From assembly GCA_025765615.1 (NCBI GenBank), contig JAIVFJ010000045.1:248001-312000 (forward strand): a stretch of 64,000 nucleotides of DNA, in the 5' to 3' direction. The translations under genes were made by a program, and so were the position numbers. This document shows, piece by piece, positions 21,322 through 32,587 of this stretch. The number at the start of each line of letters is the position of its first letter. The stretch's first letter is position 1. The stretch is from Zopfochytrium polystomum. Its lineage: Eukaryota > Chytridiomycota > Chytridiomycetes > Chytridiales > Chytridiaceae. The notes beneath the pieces were generated by a model. It had not been told where the DNA came from. It did no database searches and worked only from the letters and a program-made list of their open reading frames with translations.

Positions 21322-24102
21322 TTGAGGTTTGTCTGTGGCTTCGTGCTGTGCAGCGACTGGCGCAGATTGTCTAACCACGAAAGTTGCCCCACTCTGCCCC
21401 AATTTCAGCGGACGCACTCTCCCATCGGGACGCTTTTTGGGGCACTGCAGAGCCTCTATTCGTTGTGCTTGCCGTCCATGATATTCTTCAGGTATGCTGG
21501 GCAATCTGTTTTGGGCAAAGGTGATCTGACGATTTGGCCCATTCGTCGACCAAGGACGATCCGATCACTCGTAGGCGGAACGCAGAGAGAGCAAGAAGAG
21601 CCACCAACCTCCCAAGCGCAGCGATTGGCGACTAGCGGTGACTGCCAGTGTGACGATAGCAGGACAGGATCGTTTTATCATCTGGATTCGGACGCCGATC
21701 GGCTCGATCTCGCAGTGGACGCTGCATTTTTCGGGATCGACCTTACTTCAACTAGCCGCCATCAATGCCCATCGCGCATCCACTTATCTGGAAGCGCGGA
21801 GGGCAATCTAGCCTGTCGCACGATCCGCAGAAACCCAAGTCGCCTCTCGCTCAAGATTCCACATGATCGCGAACCCGCCCCACCGGTGGGTGAAATTCAA
21901 TTCCCAGACAGCGCCATCAGCATGAAGACTGTCTCGTCCTACGACCGCCTCCCACCGTCTCGCCAGAGCTCAACTCACCTTTCCAGCGTTGCTAGCTCGG
22001 AAAACTTGACCGATCGCACCAGCGTCCACGGCCGCAGCCGCCCGCGACCACGTCGTCGCTGCGGTTCGTGCAGAGAACGAACGCCGACCGACAGAAGCGA
22101 GGATGGCAAGTCGCACCGCGTCGACGATTTGGCGGCGTCGGAGGTGTCGTGCGATGCGCCGTGGACCCCGTCTCTGCGGCAGCGCACGGCGTCGACTCCG
22201 ACCATCCTTCCGTCGTGGAGCGAGGCAGCGGACGCTGGGTTTGACAACTTCGAACCGAGCCTCGACGGCCAGAAGGATTCTGCCGCGTCGCATTCTGGCG
22301 TGAGGGAAAGCGCTGGATCTCTTGCGGCGCTGGAGTATGTGGCCCGCTGTGCGTACATGGATCCGCCCGCCGGCATCGTTGCGCTCGAGTGCTGCGCTGA
22401 TGTAAACGGCGAGGGTGCGGCCAGAGAGACTCCCCAGCGGCTTCGCCGCGGTCGCAACCTTGCGTTGCGGTGCCCTTCCCTACTGGGGCCGGACGCTGTG
22501 TTTACTCCCACGCGATGGCTGCAAAACAATCATTTGCAGTCCGCGTTCGTGCAGGTTCTGAAGGGAGCGCCGCCCTTCGTCACCTACGATAGGTACTCGA
22601 ACAGTTGCTTCTGTACAAAAGACAATGTTCGTCGCCTTGAAGACACTGCTAATAACCACTACAACAAGGGAGCTCGTCCACCTGTCGGATGGAAACACGC
22701 TCGCGCTGGACTGGTGCCCCAGTGTCCCTCAAGATCCGGACGATCCGACACCGATCATTTTCATGATTCATGGACTCAACGGGGGTGAGCCAGCCCCAGA
22801 TCTCAACCCAACTGCTGCGCTGACCGCCCTCGGCTTTCTTTTTCTTTCCCAATTCGTGCCCGCCAGGCTCGTCAGAATACTACATCCGATCCTTCATCGA
22901 CGTGTGCCGCGCAAAACGCAACTTTCGCTGCGTCGTATTGAACTTTCGAGGCTGCGGAAACACCCCTCTGACCACCCCGCATCCCCTACAACTGCGCCGA
23001 CAACGCCGACGTGACGGAAGCTATCGCCCACTGTCCGCCAAAGGCGCGCGGTGCGCGCGAAAATTGTTGGCGTCGGATGGAGCCTGGGCGCGAATGTCCT
23101 TGTAAATGTAAAGTGCTGTGGCTTGTGAGGGGGGATGCGGTTTGTTGCTGACAGACGGTTTCGCCGCCCCGCCGCCGACGCCGGACGACTGTATCCCCTC
23201 CAGTAGCACCTCGCGCTCGACGCAGACACGGACCCAGCTTTGCGGCGGGCTTAGCGTTCGGCTGCTTGTTTGACGTAAACAAGTGCGTAGACATGCTCTC
23301 GTCGACGCTGGACGGGAAGCATCTACAATGGAGCGCTCACAGTCGGAGTTCAGATGTACTTGTACCAGTTGCGTACCTTTTTTTTCCTGCCGATCCCCCG
23401 GTTCAAAATCATTCGTACGGAGGGTGGCTGACAACCACGAAAACGCTTGGAATGCAGGCATCGGCAATCTTTGCAGAAGGACAAGAGGCTCGACCTTGCG
23501 AGAATATTCCAGGTACTTTTTTTATTCTAGAGGCGCGCTCCAGTTAGTCGCATTGACTTTTTCTGCTCAATGCCGGTCAGCCGATGGGTGCCCGAGATCT
23601 GGTCGAACAAGTGTTTTGTCCGATATACGGCCAGAACGACCCGCGAGAGTACCTCCGCCAGGGCTCCTGCGGCGAGCCGGGTCCGCATCTCTCGAGTCCG
23701 TGTGCCGCTGCTGATCTTGTGCAGCCGCGACGATCCAATCACAAAGCCGGACTGGGCGCCGTTGGCCGAAATCGCTGAGAATCCTAATGTAGTGTTTGTG
23801 ACGACACGCGAAGGTGAGGCTCGCTGTTTGAATGGGCAAGCAGGACAATACTTTGGGAGCTTAGGACTAACATCTGCCACCCCAAACTTGCGAAAAAAAA
23901 AAAGGCGGGCATTTGGGCTGGTTTGAAGGTAATATTCGGACCGACGAGCTGGGCTAATCGTGCATGCCTCGAGTGGATCGATTGTGTTTTGAATGTAAGA
24001 AGGACTGCCTCAAAGGCTGAAAAATGTACTACTGCAAGACCTGATCGTATCTCCTTCGACATTACAGCCATAGATGACCCTTGGTACATTAATAAACGAT
24101 GA
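21322..24102 (+). CDS. Alpha/beta hydrolase, YheT/EMB8/EHT1-like (frame breaks)
   Basis: The catalytic part matches the YheT-like esterase family, whose yeast members make or hydrolyse medium-chain fatty acid ethyl esters. Family landmarks are FTPTRWLQNNHLQSAF, PIIFMIHGLNGG (oxyanion region), VVLNFRGCGNTPLT, VGVGWSLGANVLV (nucleophile Ser in GxSxG), VPLLILCSRDDPITKP (Asp) and GGHLGWFEG (His). Introns I infer: 22593-22668, 22785-22866, one near 23107-23150, and 23814-23904, the last ending in a poly(A)-AG acceptor. Single-base shifts occur near 22977 (C run), 23037, 23325 and 23940. The N-terminus is an unusual extension of several hundred residues rich in Ser, Pro and Arg; the true start may instead be a later ATG such as the one near 21922. 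The 3' end at 24102 is the stop in the last readable frame. Confidence 0.78.
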
Positions 24103-24713
24103 CAATCATTTGCGATGCCACTACTCCATTCTCAACTCCTTTACTTTTCTTTCCGCTTGACGTTTGACAATTTCTCGTCGCACCAGTCACGACGTGAAGA
24201 CTACTCCTCTCGCCCCAGCTCCGGATGCCCCGCTGGGCGCACTGAGTTGAGGTTAGTCCGCGAAGGCAAAAGAGAGATGCCTGGTGTCTTGGGTCCAGCT
24301 TCTCGGTCATCGACAGAAAAAGGACAGACGCTCGGCGACCTCCTCTCGCAGCACAGTCCAGCATCAGCATCAGCACCATAACCACCACCACCACTTCTTC
24401 CCGCACCAGCACCACCACCAGATCGCCGCTGCACCCAGCTCCACTCCACCTCGTGCCGTCACCGCTCAAGGTCTTCCAGCCCCACCTCGACCCGTTCGTC
24501 CCGGCTTCCACCCAGGCGCTCGCACCAAAACTGCTGAAGCCGATTTTGTCGGTCCCGCCCGGTCACTGGAGTCGTGAAATCTTCCGACGTGCAGTCCGAG
24601 ACCGTTGGAGACGCACGGGGTTTCGACACCGCGCTTGATCCTGCCCGCCGCGCTCTCGCCGACCGCATCCCGCCTGCGCGAGCCGCTGTTCTCAACCTCC
24701 GTCTTTATCCCGC
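24103..24713. other. Unresolved, possibly 5' exons of the WW-domain gene
   Basis: Several overlapping frames are open, including one with a His/Gln-rich run (24,380-24,440), but none is clearly coding. Composition is GC-rich, as in exons, so first exons of the next gene may lie here. Confidence 0.3.
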
Positions 24714-26524
24714 TCGGACCCCGACGAAGCCGACGGCGACCACTGCGAGGGCAGCCGCGAACTAGAAACCGGAAAATCCGCCTCTGACTGCGCCCCGGTG
24801 CGCGCCGACGCTGCCGAGGAGCGGCCGCTGGACAGGGCAGACGACGACGGCTACAGTGGTGGTGGTGGTGGTGGTGGTCGCACAGGCGAAGCAGGCGTGA
24901 AGCAAGTAAGCGCTCCCGCAGCCGCCGCTCGTCGCGCTCGCCGCCGAGAGCGTGGACGCCTCCGCCCCACCCGCGCCGCCGCCGTTGCACCACCGCGCGC
25001 CCGCAAAGCTCGCCGCAAAGAGCCCCGACGAAGGCGAACTGCGGTCGATCAAGCCCGAGATGGGTCACATCCCGCCCAGCGGTGAGCGCCCCGCGACGCA
25101 CGGACCGTGTGAGGAGTTGAAGGATGACAACCCCCCGCCCTCCCCTCAAAAACAGGTCTCGCAGAGTCGATCCGCGCCGAGCTCACCTTCCTCGAAAAAA
25201 TCAACATCGACCGCTCTAAACCCACCCTGCCGCCCATCAAGCACGGCCCCGCCGTCGACAACAACAACTCCCACATCCACCCCCACCACAACCACCAAAA
25301 CCACCCAGACGTTCACCACCACCACCCCTCCCCTCGCCGCCGCCAATGCCGCTCTCAACTCACCCTCGCCGCGCCTCCTCCCCGTCCTCCATGTCCACGT
25401 CTTCCTCCTCCTCCTCCTCCTCCACCCTCTCCTTTGGCATCCACGCCTCCGTCGTCCCCGTCCACTGTCACCGCAGGAGCTCCGACCCACGCGCACGACC
25501 ACGCCGAGCGCGGGGATGCCGTCGAGCGCGACGCGTCTGCTGCAGCAGCTCAACGGCCGCCGCCGATGCCGCAAACGCAGCAGCAAGCAGCAGCAGCAGG
25601 GCGCGCAGTCATCGCACTGGCCAGACGGACGAGATGCCGCGGCGCGCGAGAGAAGGTCCGGTGGAGGGTGGGGAGGGGGGGAGAGTGGTGGTGGGCGTAT
25701 ATTTGAAAACGGCGCCAAAACCGTAACATACACCACTCTTCCCTTTGCAACCAAGAACAGACCCATCCCAACCCCGCAACCACCACCATCCCTCCCCCAC
25801 CTCCCCCACTGCCCCAACCGCCGCCAGCTTCCTGGGCCGCCTCTTCGGCCTCGCCTCAGGCCCGACGGCTCCTGCTCCCACAAAAGCGGCGACGGCGACG
25901 GCGCAGACCCTCCACAACCGGACCGCCAACAGCGGCCACCAGCCACTCCCCGAGGGCTGGACCGAGTGCCGCACAAAGGAAGGCCGCGTGTACTACATTG
26001 ACCATGTCGCGCGCATCACGACGTGGTGCGATCCGAGGACGTTGGGGGTTGGCGCGAGGTGAGGGTGGCTTGGTTTGGGGGAGCGTAGTTTCTGGGAGTT
26101 TGAGCGCGCGTTTTGACACACCCAACGAAAAAAAAAAAAAAAAAATTGAAAAAAAAAAAAAAGGTTCCGCGCAAAAGACCACAACGGCGCCGTCCAAGAG
26201 CTCATCTACCCGGGCCACCGCCGCGCCGCCGCCGCCGCCGCAGCTGGGGCCACGCACCACCACCACCACCACCACCACTCGCCCGCGCCGGCCGCGGTGG
26301 CGGCCGCCGCTCCTGCATCCACCGCGACAACAACAACAACGGCCGCGGGGGCGAGGACGCGGACAAGCGGCGGCGGAGGGTCGCCGGCGACGGCGGCTGG
26401 GGGGATAGGAACGGGGACGGGCGGCGGCGGCGGCGGCGGCGGCGGGCCAGAGCAGCTGTTTGAGGACCCGAGGAAGAAGGCGGAGGAGCGGATCCGAAAG
26501 AAGTTAAGGGAGGTCAAGGGGTGA
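24714..26524 (+). CDS. WW-domain protein, low-complexity rich (5' end unresolved)
   Basis: A clear WW domain occurs at about 25,940-26,030: [19 protein letters not shown] followed by [13 protein letters not shown], with both Trp residues, the aromatic pair and the terminal Pro of this Pro-motif-binding fold. It continues across an inferred intron (26059-26163, ending in poly(A)-AG) into [17 protein letters not shown], then Ala, His, Thr and Gly runs, and ends in a charged helix ([15 protein letters not shown]). Upstream, the intron 25082-25155 joins [12 protein letters not shown] to [15 protein letters not shown], then poly-His, Pro and Ser stretches; another intron ends near 25,762. The segment 24714-24905 (DADDD and Gly-run region) is probably an earlier exon. 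No catalytic domain is seen, so a scaffolding or adaptor role is inferred. The exact exon set is uncertain. Confidence 0.6.
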
Positions 26525-27020
26525 TTTGTCTTTGCTTGGGGGCCGGGGAGGTAGGGAGGCGGGAGGGGGGGGGGGGGAAGGGGAGAGGGTTGATGATGTG
26601 CAAATGGCAGAGGGCGGAGTTGCTGTTGTGTGCAGAGAGGTGGCGCGGGGGAGTCGAAATCCCGACGGAGAAAAAAATAGATTTGGTTTTGGCCTCCTGG
26701 CACACGACGTTTCTGAAATTCTGATGCTCTGTCCGCTCGTAGTCGCTCTCTTACTCTTCTGGCAACACAAAAGATATTTGAATTTCCAACCCTTATTGAC
26801 TTGGACCGGCGCTCTTAAGAACTACAACAAGTTGAGAGAACAGAGGGGAGTTGAAAACGGCCCGAAGGGTACAAAGAACGAGACTAAAGCCGAGAGTAGA
26901 GGGTCCCACGATCGAAACAAAATAAAAGAAAAAATAAAAAAAACAAAGGTACAACTCAGGTCTTCACCCCCCCAAACAAAAAAAAAAAAAAAATCCCATT
27001 CTCCCACTCACTCACTCCTC
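26525..27020. other. Convergent intergenic region
   Basis: Spacer between two 3' ends. Poly-G at about 26,566-26,578 and poly(A) at about 26,977-26,993. No gene seen. Confidence 0.45.
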
Positions 27021-27830
27021 TCACTCGCTCGCTCCGGCGGCAATAAACCTGTACATCACGTCCGCGAACCACGCGCTGTCCAGCGCGTACGCGGCCGGGT
27101 CGTCCAGGTGCTTGTACACGGTCGCCGCAAACTCGGGCGAAAAGATTTTCACGTCCTCGGTGCGTGACCGCACCAGCTCGCGCACGAGGCCGCGGTTGAA
27201 CTCGGGGTGGGCTTGCACAGTCAGGATGTCTGAGCCGCGGACCATGCCCTTTGTTTTGTTGTTAGTTTGACAGCCAAGACAAGACAGACAGCAGATAGCG
27301 CGCAACACGCACGCACCTGCACTGCGCACACGGGCGACGACATTGTGACGGCAAAGCCCGGCGGCACGACCTCGACGTGGTCCTGGTGCATCGATAGGAG
27401 GCGCTAGTGCGTGTTGCGTGTTAAGTTTCGGTTCAGGCGCGCGTTCAACAATGATAAAACTCTCTCTTACGGGCCGGTCTGGATAGGCACTGGAATCGGC
27501 ATTGGCGGCCAAGGGAGCGCCGCCAAACAGCGCGCGGCCCTCGGGCGTGTACGCCATCTCGGTCCACCCGACCTCCCAGCCTTTGGGGTTCTTGCTGACT
27601 GTGTTCAGCGTGTTACGCGATATGGGCCGTGAGACCAAACTGTTATGTGTATAGAAAAACAAAAAAAACTATCTCTCACCTTTCCCGCCCAGCGCCTCCG
27701 CCACGATCTGGTGCCCAAAGCACACGCCCACCACCCGCGTCGCCCGCGCCTCCGCCGCCGCCCGCACAAACGCCTTGAGCCTGCGCACCCACTCCAGGTG
27801 GTCCTCGTACGCGCTCGTCTCTGCGCGAAA

Positions 27831-27868
<38 letters not shown>

Positions 27869-28262
27869 TAATATGTGAGTGTTAGTGCCTGCGCCCGCGT
27901 TCCGCCTGTCAAGGCAAAAAAAACGAACAAAACTCAACTCGACCCCTGTCATGCACGACCGCGTCAAACCCGCTCCCGGCCTCCTCCGGCACCTTCCCCG
28001 CCCACGCGTCGTACTCCACCACCTCCACGGCACCCGCGTCTCCGGCCCGCGCCGCAGCCGACTCGAGCAGCCCGCGGAACAGCGCGCCGTACCCGCTCAT
28101 CGACGCGGGAAGCGACCCGGGCGTCGCGGCGCCGTCCGCGTCGTTGGAGGCCGCGGCGGCCGAGAGGACCGCGGGGGTGGTCGTGTCGCAGACGAGGACC
28201 GCGATGCGGAGCGGGCGGAGGCGGCGAGGAGGGGTGGGAGGGTGCGTGGGCGCTGGAGTCAT
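27021..28262 (-). CDS. Class I glutamine amidotransferase-like protein
   Basis: Five exons give a 300-residue protein in one frame: 27944-28262, 27680-27820, 27471-27598, 27317-27403, 27021-27248 (joined on the minus strand). The fold is the stand-alone GATase1 type found in fungi and plants as GMP-synthase-like hydrolases. The nucleophile elbow is VGVCFGHQIVAEALGGK, and the triad is completed by the His and Glu of LTVQAHPEF. KNPKGWEVGWTEM and LLSMHQDHVE are further family signatures. It starts with a short Pro-rich segment before RIAVLVCD. No synthetase domain is attached, so it may act as a gamma-glutamyl hydrolase or peptidase, but the substrate cannot be read from the sequence. Intron 1 carries a TG repeat and has a weak donor (gtcgag); the other splice sites are ordinary. 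The frame is intact throughout. Confidence 0.9.
27834..27866. repeat. (GT)n microsatellite inside an intron
   Basis: Pure TG/CA dinucleotide run, within intron 1 of the amidotransferase-like gene and close to its 3' splice site on the minus strand. Confidence 0.9.
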
Positions 28263-29108
28263 TTTTTTGGTGTGGGTTGTATGTGTGCTCGTTGCGTTGT
28301 GCTGGATCTTGTGAGAGTGTGTGTGAACGATCCGATCGGATCGAAACGATCGCATCGATCGGCCGTGAGGTTTTGGAAACGACGGAGTTGAGGAGGGAAG
28401 GAGAAGGAGACGTTAGTCGGTGCGCGAGATGATCTTGGATCTGCTTCAGGGTTAGGCACCGAAAACAGGGCGGGTGGGGAGAAAGAGAGGAACTAGAACG
28501 AGAACGAGGTGAGGTGGTGCATGGACGGATGGACGGGGATGGATGGATGGATGGATGTGGATGGCTGGATGGATGGGAACGGCAGGGAACCGAGGCGGCG
28601 GGCGGCGGCGATGGCCGAGAACTCACGGTATGAAGCGGATAAATTGTTTGTCCATTTCTTATCAGCGAAGAGGTGAGGCAGTTAAAATCCAAGACCGGAG
28701 GTTCGCAACGGGCCACACACACACACACACACACACACGCGTCTGGTTCCTGAATGAGTGTTTTCTTTTCTTCGAGGGAAGAGGGGAGAAAGAAACAGGA
28801 AGGACTCTGGGCGGGTCAGGGGGGTGTTTCCACAAGCATGCAGCACCACCGCACCCTTCACCGCTTTCAAAACACAAGCAGACACACCGGGGGGCCGGAG
28901 GCTCATCCAACAAGAGGGAAAAGATGGAAACATAGAACTGCACAATAGGAGAGCAAAAGGTGGGGTTGGGGATGACAAGAATGAAAAATCACAGAGAAGA
29001 GAGAACGAAAAAAACCCCTCAAAACTACAGCTCCACTTCTAAGGAAAAGAACACCTTCCTCCTTCAAAATGGTAACAAACCACCATCAGGAACAAGAAAG
29101 ACGGCAAC

Positions 29109-29139
<31 letters not shown>

Positions 29140-29172
29140 TTTCCTCTAATCCTCAATCCATCACTCACTCAC
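28263..29172. other. Intergenic with CA repeat and poly(A)
   Basis: About 900 bp without a supported gene. Contains a (GGAT)-type run near 28,525-28,575, a (CA)n run at 28,714-28,738 and a poly(A) run of about 30 nt at 29,108-29,138, lying just 3' of the stop of the minus-strand membrane protein gene. Confidence 0.5.
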
Positions 29173-32019
29173 TCACGCCCCACCGGCCCCGCCTGCGCCT
29201 CCGCCCGACTTCAGCGCCGGCTTCCTTGCCCCGGCACCCGTCCCCGTCGTCCCTGCGCTCCCCGCCGTGCCTTTGCGCAGCGGCGACGGCCCCGAAATCA
29301 CCGCCCGCGTCGTCGTCGACGTCGTCGTCGTCGTCGCCGCGATCGCGTCCAGCTCGCTGTCAATATCGCTCAGCAGGTTGCCCGAGTGCAGCAGCGACGT
29401 CGCGCGAGGCACGCCACCGGCTCCGGCGCCTCCCGCAGCTAATGTAGCACCACCCGCCGTGCCGCCGGATGGCTTCTTCTTGAGGGCGGACTTGGCCGGC
29501 GTCGCCGTCGGCGCGGACGGGTTCGACGGACGACGCACCGCCACGGGCGTCGCCCCGGTAGTAGTTGTAGCACCACCGGTGGACGCCTTGGCTGCGGCTG
29601 CTGCCGCCGCTGTCGTGCCCGTCGCGGACGTGCGCCGAGTCGTTGTCGTCGTCGTCGTAGTTGTAGTAGTCGTCGCTGAGGGCCGTCGCGTCACGCCAGG
29701 CGCCGTCGACGACTTGGAGGCGGCAGTCGTTCCGCCGCGCGGCACCGGCGACGACGCGGGGTGCAGCGGCGCCTTGCCCTTGTCGCGGCTGGCGGCCGCC
29801 GTCGGGGACGAGCTCAAGTTGGCCGACAGCCGCCGGCTCGCGGCTGTCGCCGCCGTCGTACTGGCTGACGTCTTGGACGCCGTTTTGCCTGCCGCGGTCT
29901 TGGCTCCCGCACCGGATTTAGCGCCGCTCGCGGCAGCCCCAGGCTTCGCCTTTGCCGCCCCCGTCACCGCCGCCGCCGCAGCGCCCGCCGGACCGGACGC
30001 CGTCGAGTCCACCGACGACGCGTTGCTGGCCGCGCTGTCCGCCCTTGCCCGCCCCGTCGACGACGCAGTGCTGTCGCGATACCCGTCAAACTCGGACCCG
30101 CTGTCCTCGACGTCCCGTTGCTGCTGCTCGCGCCGCTCCTCGTCCTCCTCCACCTCCTCCTCAATGTCCGTCATCGTCGTGTACGTCGTAAAGATGCTCT
30201 CGTGCTGCTGCTTGCGCCGCGCGATCGCGTCCGCCAACGTGTCGCCGTCCTCGTACGTGTCCGTCGTGCCGTCCGTCATGATCGAAAAGTGCTTGGACGG
30301 GTCGTCGTCGCTGTCCGCGAACGGGTTGCGGCTGGTCGACTGGTTGTTGATCGATGCAAGCAGCGTCGACTGCGTCGCAGAGTAGCCGCCGTTGCCGCTG
30401 CCGCTGTCGTCCTGCGAGAACGGCGACTCGTACGGTTGCTGCTGCGGCTGCTGCTGCTGCTGCTGCTGCGGTTCGGCCTGGTACGGCTGCGACTGGTATC
30501 CGTCTTGCGGCTGTCCTTGCGGGTAGCCCTGTTGGTACGCCTGGTACTGCGAGTCCTGGTAATGGCCTGGGTATTGCTGCATTTGGTCTTGGTACTGCTG
30601 GTACATGTACGCCTGCTGCTGCTGTTGCTGCTGGTAAGGGTCAGCGTAAGGGTCGCCGAACGGGTTGTACGGCTGCTGGTAGCCGTAGTACGCGGCGGCA
30701 GCGGCGGCCGCGGCCGCGGCCGCGGCGGGGTCGGAGGGGACGGGAGCCGCGTAGCCGCTGGCGTCGGTCGCACCGACAGCCGATCCAGATGTAAACGGGT
30801 TCGGCGCGTACACGGCTGCCGCCGCCGCCGCCGCCGCCGGGTCGTACTGCGGCTGCCACGCAGCAGCAGGCGCGGGCGGCACTGGGGGCGACAGAATACC
30901 GCCGCCTGCCGCGAGGCCCCCGCTCAGCGGCGTGTTGGGCGTTACGACGATCGACGGGGCAGCCAGCGGCGCCGCCACGACCGAGCGCTGCGTCGCGGCG
31001 TTGCCGACCTGCGTCGCGCCGCCCGCGTACGCGTCCGCCGCGTAGGAGCTCACAACAGACATCGGGTCCTCCCCGCCACTCACGTACTTTGCCGCGCCAT
31101 TCCCGCCGCCGACGCCGCTGCCGCCCGCGTCCCGCGGAATACTCCTTGTCGCCGCCGCACCGGCGGGCGCGCCAGAGTCATCGAACCGACGGTACGAGTC
31201 GCGGTTGTTCTTGGACCAGCCGCCGCTGCCTCCCATCTCGACCGAGTCCAGGCCGCCGTTGCGCTCCTTGGCGCGCCGCCGGTTCACGACAAAGCCTGCT
31301 GCGACGCCGCCGGCAACGAGGACGGCTGCCAGGCCCGCGACGATGCCGATGGTCGTCGACGAGATGGACGAGCCGACGCCCTCGCTCGCTCCCGGGGCGG
31401 TCGCCTGCGGGGCACTGCCAGCCTTGGAGACGGACGAGGTGGTCGATGTTTTACCGGTCGTCGCAGCGTTACCGCCGCCGTTGTTGCCGGTTGTGGTAAC
31501 CCTGGTGGTTCGAACGGTGAGTTTTGACGGGAAATGACTGGGCGCCACGATGGAACTGGAATCCAGTGAGGACACTTACACGACTTGCCTCGTCGAAGTC
31601 ACGCGGACATCCGAAGCCGAATCCGTCGTCGCCGCATCCGTGGTAGACGGGGTGACCTCTGCGCCTGACGTCGTGTCGGCGACCGATTCCGGCGCCGAGG
31701 TCATTGACGTCGCGGGATCGGACGACGTGGGCACGTCAGAGGACGAAGACACCGGGGGTGAATCGGTGGTGGCAGCGCCGCCGCCGCCGCCGGCAGACGA
31801 TGTGGTGGACGCATCGTTCGCGGCAGACGACTGGGCGGCGACGGCCGGGAAAGAGGGTACGGCGATCAAGGCGGCGAGTGCGACCACGACGAGGGCGCCG
31901 AGGAGCAGCAGCCGCTTGGCGATCGGCTGTAGTTGGGACGTGCGGTTCTGAGCAGCGGAGCGGCGGGAGCGCCGGCTCGGAGGCGGAGGAGGCGGAGAGC
32001 CAAGGGAAGAGGAAGACAT
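29173..32019 (-). CDS. Single-pass mucin-like membrane protein with NPF motifs (Mid2/Wsc-like architecture)
   Basis: Two exons (31580-32019 and 29173-31501) give 922 residues. After a basic N-terminus comes a hydrophobic segment (RLLLLGALVVVALAALIAV), probably a signal anchor or signal peptide. It is followed by about 130 Ser/Thr-rich residues, likely O-glycosylated, and a second membrane span (TTIGIVAGLAAVLVAGGVAA) ending in VNRRRAKERN, which fixes a cytoplasmic C-terminus. The very long tail has Ala runs, a Gln/Tyr-rich block around residues 450-550 and NPF tripeptides (APNPFTSG, PYNPFGDP, SRNPFADSDD), known ligands of EH-domain endocytic proteins. The layout matches fungal wall-stress sensors, though the tail is far longer than usual. 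I infer a cell-surface sensor recycled by endocytosis. No sequence-specific family signature is visible, so the sensor role is only architectural. Confidence 0.78.
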
Positions 32020-32587
32020 GATCTGATCTGTTCTCTAAAGAATGGATGGATGGATGGATGGATGGATGGATCTGTTGCGGGAAGCACTACAGCCTATGGC
32101 CTATGGGTGGTGGGAGTCTATGTAAAGTCTATGTAGTAACGAGGGTGGGGGGCGCCTGCTTCGCGATTGAATGACAGATAGAATCCGCTTTAGATCGGGT
32201 GAGGGTATATGCCAAGGTGCGGTCACTTACCCCAGCCGTGGCCTTCCGTGGTTCGGTTGCTTCCGCCGGTGCAAAAATTTTGGCTCGAGCAATGAGTTGG
32301 AACAGGACAGGAAGACAGCCAGACAGGCAGACAGGCAGACAGATAGACAGACAGACTGCGCTGTTTGCCCATTGGCTTCCTAATATGGAGCCTTGTCTTT
32401 TGCCAAATCGGTTACAAATATGCAGGTGACAACAAGAATGTCACTTTGTCTTTGTTGTGTGGGTTTTGCCGTCTGTCTGTCGGTGGGTGCTGCAATCCAC
32501 CAATCAGAGCCGTGCAAGTCCAGCGGTGTTTTTGCGCCTGTCCCTTCTTTTCCACTTGCCCACACCTATACTCACTCACTCACTCGC
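32020..32587. repeat. Intergenic with tetranucleotide repeats
   Basis: About 570 bp lacking a gene. A (GGAT)n run lies at about 32,041-32,071, directly upstream of the mucin-like gene, and a CAGACAGG/CAGA run at about 32,318-32,356. Confidence 0.7.

Noticed and set aside
24115..24580. His/Gln-rich ORFs as a separate gene
   Set aside because: No start, splice or conserved motif could be fixed; more likely leader or early exons of the WW-domain gene, so left unresolved.
29267..31527. Long plus-strand ORFs opposite the mucin-like gene
   Set aside because: Ala/Val/Arg-rich mirror translations of a GC-rich gene on the other strand. The minus strand has signal anchor, membrane span, NPF motifs and matching splice sites.
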